A model generated the notes under the pieces. It did no database searches. It saw only the letters and a program-made list of their open reading frames with translations, and was not told the DNA's origin. Of a DNA stretch of 64,000 nt, positions 44,041-54,427 are shown one piece after another. The stretch comes from Geosiphon pyriformis (taxonomy: Eukaryota; Glomeromycota; Glomeromycetes; Archaeosporales; Geosiphonaceae), in assembly GCA_016748015.1 (NCBI GenBank), contig JAAOMT010000710.1, positions 1-64,000 on the forward strand. Reading direction: 5' to 3'. Each line of letters begins with the position of its first letter. Position 1 is the stretch's first letter. Position numbers and translations under genes: made by a program.

Positions 44041-44981
44041 TGTTACTGGAGGTTTTTGGTCTCTTTTTTTGAATGTTATAAATGTCTGTTGGTTGCAAAT
44101 TCACGTTTTCTAGAAGTAGTTAAACCTCCAATAACTGAATTTATCTTCAAATTATCTTCTATAATTTGAACTTGCTGGGCTTATAAGTGGAATGACCAAT
44201 TTTTTGCCAGTTACTTTATGTAGTTACATTGTAGTAAATATCAACCCTTTCTCAGGAATTGCTTGTCTAGAAGCTCACTAAAAATATGTAGTTACTTTGC
44301 TGTGAAAGTCAACTCTTTTACAGAAATCTCGTCTGTAGGCTACCCTAATAATTATAATAAGAAAATAAAAAAAAAGTAAAAAAAATTGAATACTGTCAAG
44401 GAAAACGTTTTCTATCCAGGCCTGAAGTCACTAACAATTTACTGAAATTGGTAGCTAATCAATTTCAAAATGTTAATTGGGTTTTGGAAATTTTCCAAGT
44501 GTAATAATTAAAAAATTTGGTTTTTCAAATTATTTGATATTTATTTCTTTTTTTGTGTGTAGGAATGGTTCTAAGTAATAAATCTAAAGTAAAATACATT
44601 TTCTTGAAGAGAAAAGCTTTTCTTTTATACAACTTGTTGTAGTACTAGTCTATGGACTTGCACTTTTTCTCTTTGCTCAAATTTTGGCAAACTAAAGATA
44701 CATTTTGATAAACTACAAGTTATTTTGCTGAACTATTGATTAATTTGGGTGAACTATTCATAATTTCGGCGAATTTTAGAATGTTACAAAGTTCAGGATA
44801 TTGTGTAATTTGATCATCCTACTTTCTGTCATACTAATTGGATTATTTAATTGAATTGTGATATGTGATAATTGATTAAATAATAAGTGATAATTTGAAA
44901 TGATATTAATATACTAATTAATTTATAGAAATTATAAGAGTAATTTCATGCTAATTGATAGCTAAAATTCTACTGATAATA
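44041..44981 (-). repeat. Element B 5' LTR (941 bp)
   Basis: Pairs with 35119-36091. The outer end has decayed from GGTAACA to GATAATA (44975-44981), followed by the target duplication ACAT (44982-44985). Confidence 0.88.
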
Positions 44982-44998
44982 ACATAAAAAAAACATAT

Positions 44999-45880
44999 TG
45001 TTACAGATGATTATTTGGGGTCTCAAGTCAAATAACAAATCCGTAACTTGGTGCTGGGTTGGTATTCTGGTGTCGATATCTGAAGGTTTTGTTGTGGAGT
45101 CCTTTGTATAATGGACAGAGATTCAAGTATTGTCTTTCTCATAGCCTCCCGGAATCACAATTCCATCAAATTTTTTTCTCAGCATGGTGGCTGGTAATCT
45201 TGGCAGAGATGCCTTTCTAGTAAGCTATCCTTAAATTTTCAATTCCTATACTCTTTTTTTGGGGTCTTTTACCAGACTATCCTTGATGTCAATAACTCAG
45301 CACTTAATTTTTAATCAGTTTAGTAAAACCAACAAAATGACAAAACAAAGAAAATAAAAGACAAAAATAAAGAAATAAACGAAAACAATTACAAGTTAGT
45401 ATCCCATCAATAGCTGTGATCAAGAGTTATTGTTCTCATGTGATTAAGTATTACTTACTATTAACATAAAGTGTTGATAATAGAGAGTGGATTAAGATGG
45501 TGAATAATTATTTATTGATATTGGTGAATGGAAGGTTGCTTAGATCAAATCTAAACTGAGAGATCTGTCTTTTCTACTTCTAATGCTATCGCTATATATA
45601 TATAATTTGGGTTCTACGAAATCACTCACATTTTCAAGTGATGTGCTATAATTTTTCAAGCAATGTTCACATTGCTAAACAATATGCTGTATTTTTTTGA
45701 CATCACTCCACATTGCTGAACAATGTGCTGTGATTTCTGACATTGCTCCATATTGCTGAGCAATGTGCCATACTTTCTGACATTGCTCCATATTGCTGAG
45801 CAATGTGCTCATGTGCTAACTACTATTCTCCTATTGGTCTTCTATTTTCCTATATCTGTTTTTTTTTTCTATGAGTAACA
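44999..45880 (-). repeat. Solo LTR related to element A, TSD ATAT
   Basis: Begins TGTTACAGATGATTATTTGGGGT and ends GAGTAACA, flanked by ATAT (44995-44998; 45881-45884). The first 300 bases resemble element A's LTR (tcaaataacaaa, gtaacttggtgct, tctgaaggtttt). It lies 13 bases from element B's end. The TATA box (45592-45604) is preceded on the minus strand by an array of about 45-bp units with cattgctgagcaatg near-palindromes (45640-45815). Confidence 0.88.
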
Positions 45881-45884
45881 ATAT

Positions 45885-46280
45885 ACAAAACAACAGAAAA
45901 AAGCAAACAAAAAGCACTTGTTAATAACACATATTTTACAAAAGCTTTAGCCAAAATGTTTTTCTGAATATCAATATTTTTAGTACAAATAAAAGCATAA
46001 TCAAACAATTCTACTTTATTATACAGCAAACACAACATATCAGAATACATCTTATTATACAATTTTTTTTTAACTGTCATAAGTAGCCATTTATGTATAG
46101 CTTTTATCAAATATGTATATTGGTTGGCAGATTTCTTATTAGTAAATCCAAAAAGCATGTACAAATTAAGATGCCAGACTTTTATAATAGTCATTCAATT
46201 TACTTCTTTAATTATTGCATTTAAGACTACACTAAAACCAAAACCAGCCTTTCAATAAGTACAATTATTCTTAATTATAG
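45885..46280 (-). mobile_element. LINE copy 4 (5' remainder)
   Basis: Continues LINE copy 4 after the LTR insertions. The ORF at 45850-46194 reads KVWHLNLYMLFGFTNK, YLIKAIHKWLLMTVKKKLYNKMYSDMLCLLYNKVELFDYAFICTKN, which matches the Cys/His C-terminus of ORF2 in the best copy. The motif CLLC reads CLLY here. The match stops near 46270 in low-complexity DNA, indicating 5' truncation. Confidence 0.75.
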
Positions 46281-47640
46281 TAATTAACAATATTAATTTT
46301 TTATTTTTTATTTTATTTTTTTTATTTTTTTATTTTTATTTTATTTTGGAATAACAACATTAAAAATCAACTGTTTGATAATAGATTTCATAATAGCTTG
46401 GTAAAAAAAAGACTTTTTTTTAGTGTTGGATATTAATTTTATTTTACTAGTTTACCAGAAAAATAAAAAAACAATACTAAATCTTAGTAATTGTACTTAA
46501 TTAACTTAAAAAAAAAGCTTATATCTATAATTATAAACTGCTAAAAAATATTTTTTTGTGTCTTATAATTAAAAAGCTTTATAAATAAATTTACATATAT
46601 TGAAAATTTTCAAAGACTGATAAAACATGGTATATATTTTACAAATTTAAAAAAAATTTGACAGCTTTCTTATTTATATCTTGAATGTTAAAAGTTATAA
46701 TACTATATTACCAAGTTTACTTGTAATATTGTTATGAATTGGAGTAACAAACTAATAGATAGCAAAGAAAAACAGAATTATAAGATAATGGAAATAATCA
46801 AAGAAAAAATTACAATAAGAAAGTAAATTAAATAAATAAGAATTTAATATACATAATCAATCTCATAAAAATTACAATTGCAAATCTTTTCTGGAAATTT
46901 GAAAGTAGAGAAATAATCTGTAATTATCAATAAAATAATACTGCTGCTATTATTCTATGCTTTAATTCAGTAATTTTTAGAATTAATAACAAATATTGTT
47001 GTGCTTTTTAATCATTTTTTTATTCAATAAATTACAAGAGCAAGCAATTGCTTCTTAGGCTAATTCTAACAAATACAAATTAAGAAAAAGAAAAAATAAG
47101 ATATGTAAATGCCAACAAATAATTTTTTATTTCAAAATATTCAGATACTTGAAGGTAGAGAAAAAAATATAAGCAATATAAGAGAAAGTAATTAATAGTG
47201 GATTTTATTGTATTACTTTAATTATATCTTTTTATAGCTAAGAGATTCATTGCTTATATAGCTATTAAAAATAGTCAACAACTAAATTAACAATTAAGTC
47301 AATAATTAGGTCAATAATTAGATCATTAATCAGATTAATAATCAGGTCATTAATCAGATCAATGATCACTATCTAAAAATAAGGTGGCTAATTATATAAT
47401 ATTAATGATTAATATATGTGATAATTAATAAAAAGTATAAGTTTCAACCATAACAATATTATATAATTCTTTTTGTAAATAATTTAGCCAGTAAACCAGT
47501 TTAAACAAACAAACAAAAAATAAAGTAATGCAATAATAATTACTTCACAAATGACAACTCTATTAGCACCTTATATAAAAAACATGAAATAAAGATTTTA
47601 TAAAGTATGTACATGTGTGTAATTTAAAAATAAAGGTTGT
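46281..47640. other. AT-rich non-coding region
   Basis: Low-complexity T/A runs at 46290-46350, then unique-looking AT-rich sequence with no supported ORF. A short array of aat(c/t)a(g/a)(g/a)tcaataat units occurs at about 47295-47368 (ttaggtcaataattagatcattaatcag). Composition shifts back toward balanced sequence after 47640. Confidence 0.4.
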
Positions 47641-47656
47641 TCATTATATCATCGAT

Positions 47657-47705
47657 AATCATGTGATCTATAAACCAGACAGTGGTCCGGAAAGATCACA
47701 TGATT
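47657..47705. promoter_or_regulatory. Inverted repeat with E-box-like cores
   Basis: AATCATGTGATCT (47657-47669) and its exact reverse complement AGATCACATGATT (47693-47705) are 23 bases apart. A third related site, gataatcacgtggaatc (CACGTG core), lies at about 47735-47751. CANNTG/CACGTG are binding cores of bHLH regulators. The position is upstream of the host gene island, so a promoter role is plausible. Confidence 0.45.
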
Positions 47706-47888
47706 TTGCACAGTCCCTATGCACTTCCCGTTTCGATAATCACGTGGAATCTTTTCAAACATGATTTAGATTATGAGTCAAAATCAAGGAAATCAAATCA
47801 AATAGTTTGAGAAACTTGGTTTTCACGAATTTTAAGGCAAGTTGTTCAACTAGGGATTTTGTGTGATTACTTCTGGTTTATTAAGAAA

Positions 47889-48072
47889 GAAAGGCGGAGG
47901 TGACCCTTAAGTTACACGCTAGTTGGAATTTCTTATTGTACGCATCTCTTTGATTATCAAGAAATAAAGGCCTCAGGTAATCTCTTATGGTTACATGTTG
48001 GCTGGTAATTTCGGGGATGAAGAATGAAAGGCGGCGGTGACTCTTAAGTTACACTCTCGTTAGAATTTCTTA
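47889..48072 (+). repeat. Diverged 47-bp tandem repeat
   Basis: gaaaggcgg(a/c)ggtgac(c/t)cttaagttacac units at 47889-47935 and 48026-48072, with a weaker copy between (about 47963-48010: aaggcctcaggtaatctcttatggttaca). The spacing is about 69 bases. It lies just upstream of coding exons and may be 5' UTR or promoter sequence. Confidence 0.55.
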
Positions 48073-48140
48073 ATTCCGGTTTTCAGGATTGTTCTCATTA
48101 TCACGAACTCTTGTTGATTTCTTTTTCCTTTTATATATAG

Positions 48141-48356
48141 GAATCAAAGAAATCATTAGACGTCAATAAGTGGTGGGATCAATGGGGTATTGACCATTAT
48201 AAGAAAAAAGATCAAATTCCCGGACGAGCTCGCAAGTATTATAGTAAGTGTTTCATGATTAGAAAACCGATAGAAATATATTTAGATGAATGCATAAAGC
48301 GACGTTTAAAAAATCAAGATGCTCTGACACAAGATTCTCAGGGGAGTGATAAATAA
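48141..48356 (+). CDS. Terminal exon of an unplaced gene
   Basis: After a good acceptor (ttttatatatag, ending 48140) one frame reads ESKKSLDVNKWWDQWGIDHYK, GRARKYYSKCFMIRKPIEIY and ends DSQGSDK with TAA at 48354-48356. Composition and CpG content are those of a host gene. No in-frame ATG precedes it within the exon, and I could not place the first exon in 47640-48140. A GTAAGT inside it (48244) could be a donor but does not join in frame to the next gene. It ends only 45 bases before the ATG of that gene. Confidence 0.45.
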   Translation, partial: ESKKSLDVNKWWDQWGIDHYKKKDQIPGRARKYYSKCFMIRKPIEIYLDECIKRRLKNQDALTQDSQGSDK

Positions 48357-48401
48357 TTTCATTTGGGACGCTTTTTAATAACATTATTACATTTACAGAA
48401 A

Positions 48402-49907
48402 ATGTCAAGGCTTGTATCACATAAGTCCGTTCAAGATCTCTTCCGAAAATACGTTAACCAACTTTCGAAAATAGGACCTTCAAACCACGATCATCCCGCG
48501 TTTTCAAACATCCTTTTTTTGCCTGATAGAGAAAATTTATTATCTGTTTTTACCCAAGTCGATTTGAAAGAAATAGAAGGCCTTAGTCTGCAAAATTTCA
48601 CTTTAAACGCGACACAAAGATATGAATTAGGGGAATTATTCAAAAGAAAAATCGAAAATCCTCCCAAACAAATTAACATTATAGATGATTCAATAATCAC
48701 CTGTCCCATTGACATTGGAATGATAGATTTTCTATCTATTGAAGATTCACCTGTTTATCATGATAACGGATGGGATAATGAATTAGATCTCGAGGAATTT
48801 GCAACTGGTCTTACTAAATCAATGTATGTATAATTTCCTTTTCGACCATTTATTCACAAAATTTACGTTATTTTATTTAATCATTAGGGCCAATATTATC
48901 CAGAAAAAAAAAATGTATTATCGTGATATTAGTGAGAATACTTATACAGTGATGGTATTATCAAAGCTTTTTGAACCCTTATTTGACAATATCATTGGCG
49001 TCAAACTTTTTTGGTTAAGTATTGGTTAAACCTTTCAACTACTTCATCATTACATTGGCTTGAATCGTTCAACTATTTTTAGGGCTGAACTGGAGTCGCC
49101 TTCTTCTAAGAAAAGAAAGAATTTGGAACAGGAATTCTCTTCTAAAAGATCCAAAAAGGTCTCGCAACAATGTAAAAATAATTTTTTGCCTAATTTATCT
49201 TACTAATACTAGAGTTTAATAGAATAAAACACAACGGGGACATAAGTCTGATTTTAATCTTTCATGGGCTTCAGAAAATATGAAAAACGAGCTTGTTCTT
49301 GGCGAGTTTGTTAAACCCACACTTGTAGATCCAAAAAAATATCAAATGGATCGTTTCAAATTAGCTCGCATGCTCAAGGACATTTTTGATGGTCGCATTA
49401 AAGAACTCCTCAAAACTGGTCATATTAACCAACAAATTTTCGACATCGCACGTACTTTCAAAGTTTTCGGAATATTTTCTTACGGTAATCTTCAAGTTTT
49501 TTTTTAATTATAAAAAAGATATTAATTTGTTCATTTAATATTAAGGCGGTAATATCGACATCTGGTGTCTAGATCAACCATACTATCAAGTATATGTTTG
49601 CAAGGAATTGTTTTTTTTCCCCGTCCCAACAAGGATACACGAGAAGTACCTCTCAGATTTGTTTACTGCGATTGAAATGTGCTGGAATTTGAAGGTGATT
49701 ACTGTTTATTACATAATTAATTAATTAATTAATTTTCCCCTTGAAAGTTTAACTTATCAATCTCAATTATATAATCAGTCTTTGATTATGATAGAGATGA
49801 AAAAAATTGCGGAAATAGAAGTGATTCTAAAATCAAATCCAAGCAATACACATTCCGATAAACTAATTGAATTCATATCGGAAACAAGCAAGTCTCCATT
49901 TAGATAA
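48402..49907 (+). CDS. Six-exon host gene, unknown function, possible nuclease-like fold
   Basis: Best model: 48402..48823, 48888..49013, 49083..49158, 49223..49484, 49546..49694 and 49779..49907, giving 387 aa. Introns are 60-85 bp with GT..AG ends; the first donor is a perfect GTATGT. Phases agree at every junction. The third donor is the weak point: GTCTCG at 49159 keeps frame, while the better-looking GTAAAA at 49172 does not. Exon 3 encodes a basic KKRK/KRSKK stretch (possible nuclear signal). Exon 4 has SDFNLSW...LVLGEFVKP, where an Asp and a Glu-X-X-Lys resemble a PD-(D/E)XK nuclease core. This type of protein is common in mycorrhizal fungi. The nuclease idea is inference only. Confidence 0.65.
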
Positions 49908-51104
49908 ATTTTATCTGTCATTTAGCGAGATTATTAGTTCTCATCCAACTTAACTAAGAATAATAAATTGTCAATTGGTAACTCTCGACCAAAATTTATA
50001 TCAAAGCAAATGATCATCTGCTGGTGGCTTATAAATATAAGCCACTTTATGACTCATTTTAAAGGTGGGAATTTCAATAAAACTTATCATATATATTGTG
50101 AAATAAAACTAATTTTCGATTCTCGCGTCTTCAAATTTTAAAATTGTCTACTTAATATTTATTATCAAGTATAGCATTTTTTATTATATAACACAAATAC
50201 AGCTGTAGATAATATTTTTGTCTTAGAATAGATAAAGATTAAACAAAATTGTACATAGTTTAAACAAAAAGTATAAAGAATATTATTATTATTAACAAGT
50301 AAAAATATCATATTGTGTTAAAGTTTGATTAAAAAACTCTGTACTTTTTTAGGATTGGTTGAGAAAATTTCTGTTTAAATTTACTTCGTAATATAAATAA
50401 AAAATAACCTATTTGTTTTTTAGATTTTTTACACATAAAAATAGAGAAATTAACATGTAATAGTATATAAAAATAATCATTTATTATTTTGGAAATTACC
50501 AAATACCTTTTAATTTGTGTTTTTTTTTACTTGTATTTTTGGCATATTTTTAACAATTTGATATGTTTAAATTGAATTTTAGTTTGTAAATATTAATTAA
50601 AATTTGTAGTTAAGAACTTTTAATAATTGTAAATAACTGTATAAATAAACTGTTTTGGTTTTTTTTTATGTTGTTATTTAATTAATTTAAATTCAAATAA
50701 TATATAGTATATAATTTATGTTATTGTTTTTGTGTTGCAATTTTTTATTATTTATGTTATTGTTTTTAAATAATAATTTTTATTTATTTATGCTATTGTT
50801 TTTAAATAGTAATTTTTTATCTAATGATAAAATCATTTTATTTTTTGTATTTAATAATAAAACTATTATACTAAATTTATTTTTTTATTTAGTTTTTCAA
50901 TAAAATCTGCTTTTTTAACTGGTTAATTTTTTTTATTAATTTATTATTATTGCCCAATAATTTTTTTTTAAAATATTTTAATTTTTAACCAGAGTATTTT
51001 GTTTTTTTATTTAGATTTTTGATTTTTGTAATTTGTTTTTAATTTTAGTTTGTAATAAAACTTTTATATAAATATAAAAAGTTAAAATTTATCTACTTAC
51101 TATT
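49908..51104. other. AT-rich non-coding region
   Basis: 3' flank of the preceding gene, then AT-rich repeat-poor sequence. A 36-bp tandem repeat lies within it (50715-50822). No ORF has recognisable content; the hydrophobic 61-codon ORF at 50718 is just the translated repeat. Confidence 0.4.
50715..50822. repeat. 36-bp tandem repeat, three units
   Basis: Units starting tttatg(t/c)tattgttttt at 50715, 50751 and 50787. The last two units are nearly identical; the first differs in the middle. Confidence 0.65.
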
Positions 51105-51620
51105 ACAGTCAGGAAGATTTTCTGATTTGTTAATAGAAATCATTATTTTTATAATAGTAAAAAAAATTAGAGAAGTTTCTGGAAATGATTATAGAACACT
51201 AAACAAAATTTCTAAAATATTAAAACATTCAATTATTCTTTTTTATAAGTTACTACTGCCATCAGAAAACAATGATAGAACTATTATATCTGATTTGTTG
51301 TTTGCAGATATTATAAAGATTTTAATAATAGTTAACATATGGTACAGTATTGCTGCTCTTAGTGCTTTGGAGACTAGTGGTGTTTCAGAAACTGGTATTG
51401 CTTTAGAGGCTGTTGCTGCAGGTATCAATGAAGTTATTCTGGATCAAACTTTGGCTAACAAGATTACTTTTTCTCCATATTAGGAGAAAGAATTAACAGA
51501 CCTACAAGCGAGAATAATGACTCAATAGAATCCTTCAGGAACAAGTTTGTTAATAGGACATTGCTCAAGCAAATCAACTGGAAACGGAGTTCAAATTTAC
51601 ATTTCCTTAGAAAGAGAAAT
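51105..51620 (+). pseudogene. Two-ORF repeat, copy 2, plus-strand ORF
   Basis: Open at 51127-51483 and continuing past one stop: YKLLLPSENNDRT, ALSALETSGVSETGIALEAV, LDQTLANKITFSPY, stop, EKELTDLQARIM, LLIGHCSSKSTGNGVQIYI. It is clearly the same protein as the minus-strand ORF at 30578-30954. It converges on, and just overlaps, the minus-strand ORF that follows. Confidence 0.55.
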
Positions 51621-52705
51621 ATGATCAGTAATAAAATTCAGAGCATGAAGATTCCAATATATACCCAATAAATACGTTTTCACACCAACTAAGTAATTTT
51701 TTTGACCTTTTTGTTCATTGTTAAAGGCTAAAAATAAAAATCCTTTGGAAAGCTTTGACTGTTCTATAACCAAACTTTCTAACCAGTTAGTAAACTTTTT
51801 ATAGCAACTGGAATTTATAATATAATTATTAATATCAATAACTATTTTTGATCTTGCTACTGAATATTTAATTGTTGAAGTGGCTAAATTAATAGCAGAA
51901 ACATATTTTAAGTGTCTTGATCTGTATATAGCATCAACTGCTACAGCACACTTAAAAAGCTTTTCTCTTTCATTTTGATATTTATCTTTATTATGAGTAA
52001 GAGTTTCAATAAATTTTACAATGATTGGATTTCGTTTTGCAAGCCATGTTAAAAGACAATACTTTAAAAGACTATTTAAACTAAAATGTTCATGATTTTT
52101 TTTCAAACTTATTATATTATTATACAAATTACTTCATTTCTTTTTGGCAATTTCTGTTATGGATTTAATACAATCTTGTTGATTATTAAATACTTCATCT
52201 AATTGCTTCTTTAATGTTGCATTCTTATATAATAATTGCTGATTGTTATTTTCTAGCTCTGGTATTCATTTTATATAAACTTTATATATTAGATCTGGCA
52301 AAAATACTTGGACTCCAAAATCAGAAAAAGTTTTTTCTAATTCTAACAACTTGTTATCATTAGAAAGTCTTGGTCTTTTTCTTTCTGTTTTTTCTAAATT
52401 TAAAAAAGTTGAATCATTTAATTTAGTAATTCATTTAATAAAAAACTTTTTAACAACAATCTGATTATAATGTTTTTCACATAAAGAGTAATTGTTTAGA
52501 GAGTTAAATAATATAGTTAATTTAGGAAGATACTTAGTTATTTCTATTATTCTTTCTGCTACAACACTAACTGATGCATGTTGTTATCTTTGACTTTCTT
52601 TGATTTCACATTTTACTAATTAACTTTCATTATATTCACTGATAAGAGATTCAAATAAACAGAGTAAGTCTTTGATATTTATTATAAAGCAAAACATAAT
52701 TTTAA
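51597..52705 (-). pseudogene. Two-ORF repeat, copy 2, minus-strand ORF
   Basis: The open part (51597-52127) reads KNHEHFSLNSLLKYCLLTWL, KCAVAVDAIYRSRHLKYVSAINLATSTIKYSVARSK and GFLFLAFNNEQKGQKNYLVG. Upstream in the same general reading are EKTERKRPRLSN and a Leu/Asn/Gln-rich helical region (about 52230-52430), probably a coiled coil. I recognise the style as a high-copy uncharacterised family of mycorrhizal fungi but cannot give it a function. Stops at about 52265, 52440 and 52590. Confidence 0.45.
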
Positions 52706-54289
52706 ATCCAATTTAATAAAAAACTACTATGTAAAGCTGTGTGAATTTTTATGGATTCTGAAACTTTGTGTTTATAAAAATATGTTTCTACTGTTAGTTT
52801 GGATTTTTATTTGAAGTATTTGATTAATAAAGTATTATCAAATTTTCTATGCTAATAATGCTAAACACCAATTAAATTACAAGAATTTTTTGTGAATTAT
52901 TCCAGAATTGATCTACAAAATTTAAAATTTCCCTAACTGTATTAATAAATGACTAAAAAACAAAAAATTTATCAATAATAATATTTAAATAAAAAAATAT
53001 CTTTTTAAATATGTATTTTTTATATAAAAATCTTTTGGGTTTTTTTATTGTCTATATATCTTGTAATTTTGTTAGAAAATTTTAAATTTAATGCTTAATT
53101 ATTTTTAAATATATAATTTAAAAATTAATAAAACATTAAATAAATAAAATAAAACAAAGTTATTTTAGTATATATATATTTTTGGTTTATAAAAAAAACA
53201 GTTTTATAAACAGAATTTTTTTTAAAAATATGGTTTAAAAAAATTTTATGTTTTTGATTTTACATATTTATTACAAATCAATTTTATAATAAGAACTTTT
53301 ATTTAAAAATTATAATATTTTCTTTTGTTAAAAAATTTTATAAATATTTTTTTATCATAAAAAAATCTTAGACAATTAAAAAAAACCAAGAAAATTTTGA
53401 AAAAATCAACAAAAAATTGATTAATAAAGCAATAATAATAAACTAAATAATAAAACCAATAATAAATTTAATAATAAACTTAACAAAAAAAAATTAATTT
53501 AATTATTTATATTATATTACCAAAATCTTTAATATTGTACAATTATTTATAAATTATTAAAACAAATTAATAAAAATTAAATATTAATAATTTTTATAAA
53601 AATATAAACAATTATAATTTTTTTGGTTTTTAATAATTTTTATAAATAAATAAGATTAATAAATAAATTTAAAAATATTATTAAAAATCGAATTGAATTT
53701 AATTTACCATTTTAAAAAAATTATTACAAATATTTAAATAAAAAAAACTATAAATTTTAAACCAATTTTAATTCTTAAAAAAATGTAAAATAAAATTTTA
53801 TTATATTTTTAATTTAAGATTAAAGTTTTTTAATTTGAAGTTTTTTAATTTTTTATCTAATTTTTCTATTACTTTTTTATTTATAAATTTATTTTATTAA
53901 TAAATATTAATAATAAATAAGAAATATCCAAAAGTTTAATGTTTTTTTTGCAAAATAAAACTAAAATTAAGAGTTTTTCTTAATTAAAAATTGTTTTAAT
54001 TATAATATAAGCATAATTATATGAATTTATTTTACAATATATAAGAAAAAACAAGAATTATAAAAGATGTTTTTAAAGCAAAAAAATTATAAAATCATTA
54101 ATATTTGTTTTTAGGCAAAAATTAATTTAGAATTTATTTAAAAAATAATAATTAACTTTTAAAAAAAGCATAAAAAACAATTAAATATATTAGAAAAAAT
54201 TAAAACTACTACATTAAGAATTTTTTTAATTAGCTATTAAAAAAATATGGTTTTTATATATTTAATTTAGAAAATAATAAAAAATTATT
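52706..54289. other. Extremely AT-rich region
   Basis: Almost pure A/T, with no ORF of recognisable content. By analogy with 4930-6525 it may be a fully decayed repeat, but I could not align it with the ORF1-only element on either strand. Confidence 0.35.
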
Positions 54290-54427
54290 AATTTTTTTTT
54301 ATTAACACATTTAACAAGTATAGCCCAATCACTATCTAGTACATAGAGCCAAACTAAAAGGCTCAAACTAAACATGACTTATGCACTCTCTACATGTGGC
54401 TAGCCACTCAGGCCAAACAAGGCAATA
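54290..54427 (-). repeat. LINE copy 2 3' UTR and tail
   Basis: Minus-strand sequence with acatgtagagagtgcataag, tttagtttgagcc, ctatgtactagatagtgatt and gggctatacttgttaa, then an A-rich end. Homologous 3' UTRs end LINE copy 1, copies 3 and 4 and both ORF1-only elements. Confidence 0.8.

Larger units (their letters stand above)
35119..44981 (-). mobile_element. Ty3/gypsy LTR retrotransposon B (complete, mostly broken)
   Basis: LTRs at 35119-36091 and 44041-44981, TGTTAC at the outer end, flanked by ACAT (35115-35118; 44982-44985). The coding strand is minus with the order of element A: gag, protease, Cys-rich, dUTPase, RT, RNase H, integrase, accessory ORF. It was inserted into LINE copy 4. 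Gag (460 aa) and the accessory ORF (235 aa) are intact, while every pol domain has stops or frameshifts. LTR sequence and protein identity differ clearly from element A, so the two are separate families of one lineage. Confidence 0.9.

Noticed and set aside
48141-48404. Joining the 48141 exon to the six-exon gene
   Set aside because: Every visible donor/acceptor combination (48244 or 48346 to 48398) breaks the frame, so they are kept as separate features.
49159-49222. GTAAAA at 49172 as the third donor
   Set aside because: It looks better than GTCTCG at 49159 but yields immediate stops with each nearby acceptor; transcript data are needed to decide.
52706-54289. Third ORF1-only LINE remnant
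   Set aside because: Suspected from composition and position next to a LINE tail, but no convincing alignment with 61690-64000 could be made on either strand.
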